Source of the DNA: Poecilobothrus nobilitatus | Lineage: Eukaryota; Arthropoda; Insecta; Diptera; Dolichopodidae | Length of the DNA: 64,000 nt | Assembly (NCBI GenBank): GCA_947095535.1 | Contig: OX352773.1 | Coordinates: 29,967,398 to 30,031,397 of the forward strand | Direction: 5' to 3' | Shown: positions 37,801 to 49,068 of the stretch, in pieces | How the letters are laid out: the number at the start of each line of letters is the position of its first letter | Position numbering within the stretch: the first letter of the stretch is position 1 | Translations under genes and position numbers: made by a program | The notes under the pieces: generated by a model | What the model saw: the letters and a program-made list of their open reading frames with translations, nothing else | Told to the model about the DNA's origin: nothing | The model's database searches: none

Positions 37801-38990
37801 AAAATACAGTTTGGTAGAATGACATAGAGTTTCAGTGCGTAATATTCACATATTTTAAGTTTTTCAAAAATCTCTAAAATATTTAAATTAAATGGATATT
37901 TAAAAGAAAAAGATGAATGAATATTTTTTTTTTTTGCAAGCGCCAATATGACAGAATATTACACGTCATTGATAAAAATTCAGCATGTTTTATCATTCAT
38001 TCAAAAATTAAAAATAAAAATATTTGTTTTAGTAAACGTAAAAATAGATTTTTAAAGTACCTACTTTAGATATTAACCTTCTATAGATAAGTAATGTAAT
38101 ATGATATAATTTTCTTATGGTTAAGTAATATAATATAATTTTTTTCTCGGTTATAAATGGAAAATATTTTTGGACATTCAAAAATTTATTTTTTTATAAA
38201 CTTTATTTGTACCGAAAAACTTATACAATATTATTGTTTTTGAAATGAAGATTTTTATAAACCTTTGGAAATGAAAATTCAGTATAATAGTTACATATTT
38301 ATATATAAATAAATATAACTATTTATTGAGTGCCTGCATATATCCTATGAGAGCCTAATAAAATATAGATTGACGGCTTTTCTTTCAATTCTCGCTAGTG
38401 TGTTTCCTGTTCAACCATTTTGACCAAAAATTAACATATGTTTTAGTCTAACGCAATATTAGCTACTTTGATTTTGTACATAGTTATTTGATTAAAGCAT
38501 ATAAAATAGTTTTTTTCTTCTAAAATCAAATAAATCTGACAGTACTCGGTAGTAGTAGGGGAAGCAGCAATAAAAGTAATGATTATAAAAAACATAAAAA
38601 TAAGAGTGATCTATAACTCTTATTGATTTTTATATACTCTTATGAATTTTTTGAAATTAAAAATTTTTAATTTAAATTAAGTATTAATTGAATATTTAAT
38701 ATTTTTGACTTTTGTAAAAACATAACATAAAAATCAAAAAAAAAGCGCGAAAGTTTCTTTTAGTGGGAACATTTCCGCGAGAAACTAAATAATGCAAAAA
38801 CAGTTGTTACTCAAAAAGTGGGTTCAATTTTTTTTGTTATATTTCGTAGATAGGTTTAATATTATTTCTATGGATGTTTTTCTTATTCAGTTCAGATTTG
38901 TGCTCTGTATAGATATCGAGCACGTAGAATAAGTTCTGAACAGATTAAAAATATTTTATCTCTAAACGGTACGAAATAATTTTGAAACAC
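34862..38990. other. AT-rich spacer, no gene
   Basis: Contains a (TA)n tract at 35758-35779, poly-A and poly-T runs (35280-35295, 36360-36377, 37250-37266, 37375-37385), and TTG-rich stretches near 35870-35900. Frames at 37494-37688 and 37680-37946 are homopolymer-driven. No recognised element. Confidence 0.5.
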
Positions 38991-39226
38991 ACTAGGGCTT
39001 TAAGCTGTCAAAAGTGCCAAATCATATAAAAAAATAAAATTTTTGATATTTAAATTAAAATGCTGTACGATATCTGTAAATTAAATTTGAACATTTAGAT
39101 TATACTCTGAGTGCACTCTGAATGAAAAAATATAAACTCTGATCATTCAGAGTGAAAAAAGAAACACAAATTTTTTTTTGACAGTTCTCGCTCTGCTCTG
39201 AACTAAAAAAGAAAAACACCCTATAA
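38991..39226. mobile_element. Candidate MITE with CTAGGG/CCCTAT ends
   Basis: The left edge reads ACTAGGGCTTTAAGCTGTC and the right edge, reversed, TAGGGTGTTTTTC followed shortly by GAACTGTCAAAA. Both thus share a TAGGG...CTGTCAAAA pattern in opposite orientation. Inside is a perfect 12-base inverted pair, CACTCTGAATGA (39114-39125) and TCATTCAGAGTG (39143-39154), and more CTCTGA motifs. Size and inverted ends suit a non-autonomous DNA transposon, but the terminal match is loose and no target duplication was confirmed. Confidence 0.35.
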
Positions 39227-41235
39227 TACATACCTATAAAACATAATACAATGTTTACTGGGGAAAAAAATAAATTACTGACGTAAACTAAAGTCTAAAC
39301 CCATAAACCCAAAAAAAAAATTACAATTCAAATTTTTTACTATTTAACAATTCTTTTATGTTATCTTTAAAAAATACAATTTAACTTTTTTGATAATCAA
39401 AATCATAACAGCAACTGTAAAATGTTCTAACTTATTCAAATTATTTAATAAAATTTCAAATATCATTTAATATCATATATTATGATAAAACAGAAATAAT
39501 ATGATTTGACATTGTCATTATTTTGCGAAATAAATGACAGTATAATAAAAAAAAAAATCGACTAACAAAACAACAAAAATAGTTAAGTACACAACAAAAC
39601 AAAATTTAAAACAAAAAACAAAAAACCATTTTTGTTTTATCATGAAAAAGCATGAAAAGCCTTAACAATATTGTAAGAGAAGAAAAAGAAAAGTTTTTTT
39701 AGTTGTTATGACTGTAATAATCGTAACTTTAAGTACACATACGATTTTATGAGAATTTTTTTTTTTCTTATTTTTAAACACTCACCAACACACATTAACT
39801 TTTATACAAAAGATCGTATATTTGCAATTATTTAGAAAATAACAGTATAACGGTAAATAAAATAAAAAAAATAAAAAATTAGAAATAATAAAGTTGCAAT
39901 ATAAAGAAAAAAATAAAAGTTTTTCACCTATGAATGTATGTATATATGCTTAAGTGAATGTGAATGTATGTTTCTTTGTTTGTTTGTTCACATATATATT
40001 AAAAAATGATGATGTGATGATTCTGAATGAAATAATGAAATCGTCATGAAGAATTTCTTGTGTCTCTTTTTTGGGTTTTAAGTTATAGAAAAGTCTAAAA
40101 CTAAGTGTAGAACAAAAAAAAAATAAAAATAAAAAAAAAACGTAAGAAATAGGAAACAGTTTTTGATGATATGGTTAACCGTTCTAAAGTCCTATTATAT
40201 ATCGTTAACAACACTCTAGGGTAGCGTTAGGACTATTACAATTGTATTAGAAATTTTCTTTTCTGTTGATTGTTTGTTTGTTATTTTCAATTTTTTATGC
40301 ATTTCTTCCTGTTTGCAATTTGTTTTGTTTTTGTATTTTTTATTCATTTATACTACGATTTTGGGCTGATTTTTAGTTTTAGGTTTAATTTGGGATAAGA
40401 TTGAGGAAATTTTTCCAAATATAAATTTTTATTTTTGTTTTTTGTTTTTTTTTTTTTTGCAAACAATTCTTTTTATTTTTATTATCTTGTTAATGTCCAT
40501 TCGTCTGCAAATAAAACAAGGAAATTATACAAAAATAAAGAAAAGAAAAGAAATTATTCAGCCAATTTTTTTTTTTTTGGGCAACAAAAGAAAAGGTAGA
40601 GTCGTATTAGAACTAAGAAAGAAGTAATAATTTCTTTTGTTGCTTGAAAAAATTAGGAAATAGAGTTTTTTTTTTTAGATTTTTTTCTTGTGCGATTTTG
40701 TTTTTTTATTTTTTTATTTACTTTGTAGCAAAGCAAAAATAAAATGAAACAAATTACAGGAATATATATCTTATATAATATTAACAGTATCTTAAATTTT
40801 CTAAAATTTGTGTATATATATAGATAAAAAAAAAATCAGAAAAAAAAAATTATATAAATTCCCTTCGGAATAATTTACACTTGCTAGTTATTGTGGATAT
40901 TTTCCACACATCTTATGTTAGTTTAAATATATGTAGTTAAAAAAAAAAAAAAATTTTTTTTTTGATTTTTAAATTAACTTTTTTGGTTTTTTTTTTTTTT
41001 TTTTTTGTGGACAAGTTTAGATTTAAGTTTAAGTGAGTTTCACACCTATTAACATTAAATTGTTATATAAAAAGGATATACCTTGCTTTGATTATTCCTA
41101 AAATTGACATCCGATTTTTAATGAATTGCTTTTTAAATTTCTTTTAAGTTTTAATAATACAAGAACTTGTAAATAAACAGAATGAAAATTTAAAACCATT
41201 AAGTTAAAATGGTTTAATCCCCGTTCAGAGTCCTA
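39227..41235. other. Homopolymer-rich spacer
   Basis: Dominated by A and T runs (39548-39558, 40110-40140, 40450-40460, 40930-40965, 40990-41006). No gene or element recognised. Confidence 0.55.
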
Positions 41236-41413
41236 TTGCACCAACCACTTTGTACTAATCAAATAATCAAATAATCAAGTAATAATTTTTTTTATAAGTA
41301 AGCGTTTTTTACTAATCAATACTTTATTGAGTTATTACCAAATACTCGTATGGTTTTGCGGCAACTTGATTTTTTGATTATTTGATTATAGTAATAATAA
41401 TTGGTTGGTGCAA
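41236..41413. mobile_element. MITE, 178 bp, with TTGCACCAACCA inverted ends
   Basis: TTGCACCAACCA (41236-41247) is the exact reverse complement of TGGTTGGTGCAA (41402-41413). The similarity continues inward for about 30-35 more bases through ATCAAATAATCAAATAATC-type sequence on the left and its reverse complement (GATTATTTGATTATAGT) on the right, with insertions or deletions. There is no coding capacity. Length and long terminal inverted repeats fit a miniature inverted-repeat DNA transposon. The superfamily is not assigned because the target duplication is not resolved. Confidence 0.65.
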
Positions 41414-42703
41414 TTAGATCCAAATCATATCCAAATAAATAATTCACCTAATAGTATTATGACTACATCCTATACCAGGATATGTTTCGAAAATTTGGTC
41501 AGTATTAAGTATAAAATGAGAAAAATAATTATGTAAAAAGATTTTATTAGAAAGTAAAGTACAAAGTCTTAGTAAAAAACGGTCCAAGCTTATACCAGTC
41601 GTTATTGTACTTTTTTATACGACATATCAATTAATTTCATTATCTCAAGCTCCACTAAATAAAATATTTTATTAATTACCATCCAATATTTTTGACTAAA
41701 ATATTTTCTTCTAATTAATAAAAAAATCTCTAAACAAATTCTACAAATTAAAAAAAAATGATTATTAAATTTTTTCTTAACCCAAAAAAATAATGAAAAA
41801 AAAAAAATTAAAAGTTAATTTTCTGCAAGTAAATAAAATATTTTTTTTCTTTCTTTTTATTTATTTTTATTGGTTCCCTCTAATAAACTTTACTTTTAGT
41901 CACAATTTTATTTTATATTCTTGGGTCAATGTTAATTTTCTAACCATTCCTTCATTCCTTTTACTAAAAAAATTCCTAATGAAAAACCAAAAAAAAAAAA
42001 GAAAAAAAAAAAAAGAAAAGAAAACATAAAGAAGAAGGATTCGCAGTCCTAAAAATACAAAAAAAAAATATATAAAGGGTAAAAGTCAGTGAAAGTCATT
42101 TATTTTCGTTTAGTGATTTTTTATTTCCCAAAGGAAACCAAAAGTTGCAAAAAACAACAGGAAAAATGAAAAAAAAAAAAAAAAATTAAGGAAAAATACT
42201 GCAAATATAAAAAAAAAAAAAAATTCAAGAAAAGTTCAAGAAAAATAATGAAAATATGAACTTAGAAAGAATTGAAAAGAAAAAAAATATAATTTTTTTT
42301 TTTTTTTTACAAAAGTAATTTAATTGTAACTTTTGTGGTGAACTAATTTTTTTCCATGTTCAACACAATAATATGAAAATAAACAAGATGAATACAGGAG
42401 TAGTAGAGGAAAAAAATTTTATTAAAAGAAAAATTGCGAAGAAATGTAACCGAAGAAATTTTATCAGTAAATTTAATGCGGTTGTTATTTACAATTATAA
42501 GATGATCAACATTAAGTTAAAAAGAAAAATTATTAGAGAATACGTCATATACGTTATATATGAACATTTTTTGTACGTTAATTTTTATCGGTGCATAAGA
42601 GATTTTCTGTTTTTCTGAGTATTTTTTTTTTAGCTAATGCACTGCATGTCTTTTCAAATTTTCTTTGTTATACTCAAATGATGAAACGGGAACGTATTAT
42701 ATG
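41414..42703. other. AT-rich spacer
   Basis: Poly-A tracts at 41985-42020 and 42170-42225; a T run at 42293-42310. Frames at 41793-42029 and 42373-42618 are lysine- or phenylalanine-rich artefacts. Confidence 0.5.
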
Positions 42704-42997
42704 CCTGTATTTCATTTGCCTGTATTTCTTGATCATTTGACTGTATTTCATTTGCCTGTATTTCATTCTAAATTAGGAGAGATTTTAGAATTGCATTCAA
42801 AAGCAGGGCTTTACCATTTTTACAGAAAATTAATATATATGTATATGTGGGAATCTGAATTAGGAGGGATTTTAGTGAATTCATGCCTTTTACAGAATTT
42901 TTATATAATATATTTTTGTATAATATGAAATACAGGCAAATTAAAATACAGGGAAATGAAATACAGACAAATGAAATACAGTCAAAAGAAATACAGG
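42704..42997. mobile_element. Foldback-like element with arms of iterated CCTGTATTTCATTTG
   Basis: The left arm (42704-42768) has four units: CCTGTATTTCATTTG at 42704, CCTGTATTTC plus a variant spacer at 42719, CTGTATTTCATTTG at 42741 and CCTGTATTTCATTC at 42755. The right arm (42926-42997) has five units in reverse orientation, AAATACAGGCAAATTA, AAATACAGGGAAATGA, AAATACAGACAAATGA, AAATACAGTCAAAAGA and AAATACAGG, at a 15-16 base period. The centre has two diverged direct copies of a 'TCT(A/G)AATTAGGAG(A/G)GATTTTAG' segment (about 42767 and 42855). Foldback elements are known for long inverted arms of short tandem units, so the class is inferred from architecture. The frames at 42665-42928 and 42883-43095 are made of this repeat. 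Confidence 0.65.
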
Positions 42998-44440
42998 TTT
43001 GTGATAGTAACCCTGATGAAACATTTAGCTGTAAATTAATTTTGTATGCAATTAGTCATCAATTTTTGGGATCTAAATTAAAACAAAACATTTGAATGAG
43101 CAAAAGGAAGTCCTATACAACTTTTGACCCATTGAACTATAGATTTTCCTCATTTACGTTTTTTTGTGTATAGTGTAGTCACTAAATTTTACTGACTATT
43201 CCACTCTGATATTTCTTTAGATGATTTTCATTAAGATATACCATATAGACTGTAGCATATAGTTCTTTGAAGATCAATTCAATTTTTTTTTGCAAAGAAA
43301 AATCATAATACCCCTATTTATTTTTCTACATTTATAACAGACGAATTTTCTACATCTATAACAGATAATTCTACTAAAATTCAGAAATGAAAATAAAACT
43401 AACTAAAGATAAATGAAAAGAAAGGGTTGATAAATGAACATTTTATTTTATATTTGATACATTATATTTTTATTAACAAAAAAATAAATTGTACAAATTC
43501 AATTTAATTTTTCATTTTTTTTTTTTTTTTGTACCTATTTCTTTAACTTTTTTCTTTTCTGATAAATTATCTCAGTTAGTTTATGACAAAGGCTTGCACT
43601 TTATTAAATTTAATTTAATAAAAAAATTGAATATAAATTTGATTTGATTTTTTTTTGTTTTCAAATTTATTTTAATCAGAATAAAACAAATTTAATTTTG
43701 TGTAAATAAGTGGTCAATGATAAATAAGTGGTAAAAAATTTTTTATATCATTTCTCCTTTGTTCTCTTGTTATAAATTGTAGTGTTTTATTTATAAAATG
43801 AAAAATACTGAAGATTATTGTTTTCATCCAGAACAGTTTTTTTTCCTATGTTTATTAAGGCTCATTTTCAATAATGTTTTATAGTTTTCAGAAGTTCTCT
43901 CTTTCTTTTTGTAATCTTTCAACTATCGTAATTTCTTTTCATAATAAATCTGACCCACCATCTTAAACAACAACAATTTTTCATACCATACGTATCATTT
44001 ACTTTGGTGTTCATTTCATCTTAATCTATAGTTTGTTAAAATTTCGCCATTATCACTTATATATATTTCATTATTGTTTCCATTTCTAATACAGAATAAA
44101 TTATTCTTTTTTACTATCAAATACATCAGTCTTTGAGGAAGAGTATTTGATAAGAGTAAATACGCAAACATTTTACTACAGATGGTTTTAATTAAAATTT
44201 TTTAACAAAAAATTAGTGTTCCATTTGTACCTTCCCGACTCCCAACTACTTTTAACTTTTCTTTCGTGTAAAAGAAACGGAAACATTATAATGTAAAGTG
44301 TTTATTATTTATTAAGTAGATTTATATTATATTTACTTCACTTTTTGTAAATTTCTTCTACGATTTATAAACACAAATTTAAAAAAATTAAAATTAAAAT
44401 AATTAAAATTTAAAAATATTTTTAAAAATTTGTTTATTAG
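42998..44440. other. AT-rich spacer
   Basis: T run at 43516-43531 and general AT richness. No motif or element end seen. Confidence 0.5.
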
Positions 44441-45110
44441 TTTCACTTTGTCTGTTCGTCCTTACGTCTTAAGACAGAACAATGAAATTCTTAAGCATGG
44501 ACAGGTCTTTTGATAAAATTAATGTTATGGAACAACTTTTTTAAATTACCCTATACCTATTACAAAGCTACAACCCCTCTTATTATGGTTTAAGTTGAAA
44601 TTTTGAAATTTTGAGGAAAGAAAGATTTTTATTTTTAAATTAGTTTTAAACTTAAGTAACCTCAGAAAAATTTTTCGTTCCTCCCTCTGTTTAAGAATTA
44701 TTTATTGGCATCAAAAATTGAAACTTCTCTATTTTTAGGCACTAACTTTGAACATCAATGCAAAATTATCATTAGTATGACATAAAATTTAAAGCTTCAA
44801 TTTTATTGTTTTAAATGTGTTAATCGCTATTTTTAGTTACGTAAGGTTACGAAGGCTACATTACTTCAATTTGAAAGAAGCTTTATTTTGAAATTTTTCA
44901 AATGTTTCCCAAATTCTGTTTAACATTTTGACATTTTTTAGTCAAAAGTAAGTCAATACCAAAATTATATAATTTTTTACAATTTAAATTTACTGTTATG
45001 TAAAAATTGTGCAAGATTTTTTTACGATCATCTTTTGTATACTTTAAGTTGGGAATTTGAAATTTTGAGATAAGAAAGAAAAACAAATTTTTCAAAATTT
45101 TATTGAAATT
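44441..45110 (+). mobile_element. Decayed HINE-like element of subfamily 1, left part
   Basis: It begins with a decayed GTCY block (TTTGTCTGTTCGTCCTTACG, about 44447-44466). It then follows the interior of the 3596-5170 element: TTAAGTTGAAATTTTGAAATTTTG, the CTCCCTCTGTTTAAGAA segment, CTATTTTTAGGCAC, ATTTAAAGCTTCAA (compare 4407-4420), then CGCTATTTTTAG and GTAAGGTTAC. A second start of the same unit (CTTTAAGTTGGGAATTTGAAA) lies near 45042. No intact ends remain on this side. It is interrupted by the LINE at 45111-45645 and resumes after it. Confidence 0.55.
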
Positions 45111-45645
45111 GTTTTTTTTTTTTTTTTATACTAACTAGGAATATGATCCTTTGTACTTGAAGTAGTTGTGATTATATGGGATGGGATAGGGATGGAACAA
45201 ATGAGGATAATGGGAAGTTGAGAGGTAAATTGGTGAAGATTTTGTTGAGATTCTTCTTAAATTTGGGCAAATTGTAAATACTAAAACCGCCAGCTTTTCG
45301 GAATACGGTGGATGGTAATAAATTCCACATTTTTGCAGTTCTAACAACAAATAAATTGCTATAACCAGTAGAGTGCCACTTAGATAGTTCCACGTAGTAG
45401 GAGTGCGCATTTGCTGCCCCTTTTGCGGTGCGTTGGAATTGTTTAAAAGGAGGCATAAGTGATTTTATTTCAATTGAGCAAGTGTTATTACCTACAAAAT
45501 ATCTATAAAAAAGAGAAAGAGCTTCTATATTACGACGGATGTCAAGCGAGGCCATAGTTTTACTCACTATAGGATCATTAATTAAACAAATGGCGCGTTT
45601 TTGAACTCGATCGAGAAAGTTTAAGGAAGTGGATGAGGTTATTTG
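45111..45645 (-). mobile_element. 5'-truncated LINE insertion with poly-A tail and RT C-terminus
   Basis: The minus-strand frame 45648-45172 encodes LDRVQKRAICLINDPIV, LSLFYRYFVG, WHSTGYSNLFVVRTAKMW and YNLPKFKKNLNKIF. Together these are the conserved C-terminal region after the reverse transcriptase domain of Jockey/CR1-type LINEs ('LDRVQ.RA..LI ... LFYRYYHG ... SY..SF..RTA.LWN.LP...F ... YNL..FK..VNK'). The element's 3' end faces lower coordinates and carries a poly-A tail, seen as the T run at about 45112-45127. About 150 codons remain uninterrupted, so it is younger than the other LINE remnants here. Only the C-terminal end is present, the usual result of incomplete reverse transcription. 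It sits inside a HINE-like copy. Confidence 0.8.
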
Positions 45646-45860
45646 CACTTTTTACTGTTGGACAAGAGCTGTCCAAAAATTGAAAATATTCTAGATACGG
45701 TTCAAAAATTTAAAATATGGATATCTGTAACTTAAGCATGTGTCCACATTTTTTTCAAGTAAAGCGAAAAAATTAAAGTTTTAACATTTTGGATAATATG
45801 GATGTATTGAAATTTAACAAATGACAATTTAATACAGTTGAGAAACTTAAAAAGAAATAT
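45646..45860 (+). mobile_element. Decayed HINE-like element of subfamily 1, right part
   Basis: After the LINE the interior unit resumes: GACAAGAGCTGTCC, ATCTGTAACTTAAGCATGTG, TTTTTTTCAAGTAA (compare 4387-4400) and AAAAATTAAAGTTTTAACATT (compare 4404-4424). The similarity fades after about 45860, and no 3' hairpin was recognised. Confidence 0.5.
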
Positions 45861-48525
45861 TTCCTTACTGGTCTGTCAATTTCTGAAACTAATTTTTGGG
45901 TCAGTTTTTTGCGCAATTCAAACAATTAAAAATTAATATTGTTACTAATATATAATTTAAAATATTCAAAAAGGATACAGAAAAATTGCAAAAATATATA
46001 ACTTTTAATATAACATAAACGTGTATTAATTAGGGAACTGTTTTGTTTTTTTTTTTTTATACATTTGTGAATAATTAGTAATAAATTGTTAAAAACTCTA
46101 AAGTTAATTATATATATTGTGAAACACTTGTTTTTACTCTATATTTTACATTGAAAAAACATTAATTTTAATTAATAAATTTTTATTTTTCTACTTATTA
46201 TTTTTAAATTAAATTATATTATAATTCTTTTTTAAAACAACAATAGAATTAAATTAATTTACAATTTAAAATAATTATTCATTAATTTTTATTAATCTCT
46301 ATAAATGCAAAAAGTAAAAAAAAAAAAAAAAAAAAACATTTTTCTGTTAATTACATATGACACAGGTGTTAATTGACTCAAATAATTAAATTATCCTTTT
46401 CATTTTCCACTTCTGTTTTGTTTTTATTGTGTTTTTTTTTTTTTTTTTTTATCTCACATTATTTATTTTTTTAATTTCATTTACTCTGCTTTTTTGTTGT
46501 TTTGTTTTTTTTTAAATAAATCAATTTTTAAATATTTACAAACCATTTAAAGTTTATTAAATTTATTGAGTTGCAATTAATACACAGAAAAAAAAAAGCA
46601 CAGTGCAACAACTAACAACTCATTTTTTTACTATACATCACGTTTAATATATTGTGTTACAAATAATTAACTGATACAGGAACTACCGTTATCTCGTCCC
46701 AATATACTTTACTTTTCAGTTGATTGGACCTACTTGCATAGTTGCATATACTTATATGAACCTATATATTAATGTGTAGATTAATAACAAACAATCAAAG
46801 AATTTATTAGTGTTTGTATATTACATATATGTATATTCTACTGTTTAAAATTTCTGGCATGCTATATGATAATTGTTTTTTTTTTTTTATTCGTATTTTT
46901 TTTTTAATACAGGAACGCCATCAAGGGAATATGTACAGGATTATAACTACAGGACAAAAAAAAAAAAAAAAAAAACATTTAAAAAACAAAAAAAAAAATT
47001 AATATAAAAAATAAAAGAAATGGACACAAATAACAGTTTTACATAATTACAGATGCATTTATTCGAATTTAAATAAAAAAAAAAAAATTAAAAAAAAAAA
47101 AAAATTGTTTGTATTTTATCCTATGGGACTTTTTCAGTTCAAAAATATTCAATTTTAAGTTAAATACTGCACAAATGAAACATATACATTCAGCACTGTG
47201 TCATTTTTTCATCGATGATTTAAAATCTATTAAAAATTATAAGCCTTCATTAACTCTTTAATAAAAAGAAAAAATTTTAACAAAAAAAAAAACTTATTTT
47301 GTTTTTTGTTTTTTTTTTTTTTTTTTTTAAGATTTTATAACACTTTAAAATCCATTCAAATGTTATTAAACATCACGCCAAAATTATTTAAATTGGGTGA
47401 AAGAAAAGAGATAATAAAAAAAAATTTTGAATCACTTAAAAATTAATTTGAATTTATTAGAAAATGCCATCTGGTTTGTTAATAAGTTATATCATTAGTT
47501 TGGATACTAATTATAACGCGATACCAGATGATTAGAATATTTTACTCCTTCTTCTTTTGTTTGTCCTATGGGGATTTTCTTATTTTTTATCTCTTTTCAA
47601 CGCACAATTTTTTTTTGTAATAATCTTAGAAAATTGACACAATAATGTTAACAAATCCTTTTTAGCACTTTTTAATTTCTTTTTCAGGCAATTTATTTTT
47701 CAAATAAAATTAAAAATAAAAAGTTATAAGCTCCGGAGATAAGTTCCAACAACCAAAAAAAAAAAAAAACAGAAGGGTTAAATAGCTGAATTTGAAAATT
47801 GTTGGGAATTTTTTGATGATTATACCTATATAATATCCTATAAATATATATAAGGGACTTTATTAAGCTTCTAAGAATAATTTCTTATAGTTGTTGTTTC
47901 TGATTCTGTTTTTTTTCTGTTTATTAAATCCTCCAAAGGGATATTCTTTTAAGATGTAAATTACCTCTGGGAATGATGAAACAGAAAAAAAAAAAAATTC
48001 ATTTGGTGATTTAAAAATTTGTTTTAAACGACATTTTAAATGGGTTTTTATATATTTATTTATATTTTTAATTAAAATATATTAAAAATATTATTTTTCT
48101 GATTTTGGTATTTTGTATTAATTATAAATTTCATAAATAATTAATTTTGGCAAATTTATAAGGTATTTTTATTTTCAGTTGTTGGTTGTTGTTGTTTAAT
48201 TATTAAAGATATTGTAATCTTTTACAACATTTAATTTCTAAACATTTTTTATAGGATTTTCTTTAATTTTAATCTTTCTTAAAATTTAGCTGCAGTTTCA
48301 CAATTATAATTTTCACACTTAGAGATTCTAAAGGAACTTGAATAAGTGTTCCTGTAATAAATTAAAGACTAATAGAGATTATGAGACTACAAGCTAAATA
48401 AATGAAGTTTCGCTAAGAAAAATTGTAATGCACTCCTAAAAAGTACTCCTAAAACTTGGTTTACACTGTGATACAAGCAACGGCATTTATATCGCCGATT
48501 TGTAGATTAACTTGTATTAAAGTAT
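45861..48525. other. Homopolymer-rich spacer
   Basis: Very long A runs (46315-46337, 46957-46975, 47078-47104) and T runs (46432-46450, 47300-47328). No motif or element. The frame 46814-47002 is a homopolymer artefact. Confidence 0.55.
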
Positions 48526-48924
48526 ATGTATACAAATCGTTATACTTATCAATTTTTACAAAATAGTTTACTTGGTAACATTTTTATCAATAAAATTTCA
48601 ATATGCAAAATGAATTCTGGTGAATATTTTCTATTTTTAAGTTGTTCGAGAATAATTTTAAATAAAACAAAAAAAAAAAGAAAAGAAAACGACGATGATA
48701 AGTTAGAGAATTTTTTTAAAAAACGAGATAACCACGTGGCTCGCATTATGTTGGTGAACGAGTTAGAGGATGGGAGTAATTTTAAGAATTATGTACGAAT
48801 GGAAAAAACTTTTTTTGAAAAACTGGTAAAATTGGTAGTAAAAAAAGATTCAACTTTTAGAGCTTCAATATCTCCAACGAACCAATTGATACTTTCTTTA
48901 AGGTGTTTTACAGGTGAGGTGTAA
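48526..48924 (+). pseudogene. PIF/Harbinger-type transposase, N-terminal fragment
   Basis: This 132-codon frame (an inner ATG at 48609 is equally possible) has a lysine-rich segment (KTKKKRKENDDD), then MLVNELEDGSNFKNYVRM, TFFEKLVKLV and KDSTFRASISPTNQLILSLR (about residues 75-128). This corresponds to the 'L..EL...D...F.NF.RM....F..LL..V.P.I.K.DT.FR..ISP..RL..TLR.LATG' N-terminal region of HARBI1-like transposases. The DDE catalytic domain, normally about 200 further residues, is absent: the frame ends 28 bases before the SINE-A tail at 48953. The fragment ends at ACAG followed by GTGAGG, which matches a splice donor, so it could be an exon separated from the rest, or simply truncated. TIRs and the Myb-like partner protein were not found. 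Confidence 0.65.
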
Positions 48925-48952
48925 TTCATTAAAACTTGAAATTGCCACAAAA

Positions 48953-49068
48953 TTTTTTTTTTTTTTTAGTTTATTCCCCTGCTACATAAATGTGATAAGG
49001 AAACCCACACTCCCTCGTGGTTTACAGCATATTTTATGAGCTCTTACCCTAGGCTACCGAGATCCCTT
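48953..49068 (-). mobile_element. SINE-A copy 4, internally deleted
   Basis: On the minus strand it runs from GGATCTCGGTAGCCTAGGG (near 49065) through GCTGTAAACCACGAGGGAG to GTGTGGGTTT, the start of the B box. It then jumps directly to ATCACATTTATGTAGCAG, the terminal hairpin region, and a poly-A tail (T run at 48953-48967). About 75-80 bases of the body and most of the B box are missing relative to copies 1 and 2. It lies just downstream of the Harbinger fragment. Confidence 0.75.

Noticed and set aside
42704..42997. CRISPR-like array of short repeats
   Set aside because: Units are in two opposite clusters without unique spacers, and the genome is eukaryotic; a foldback structure explains it.
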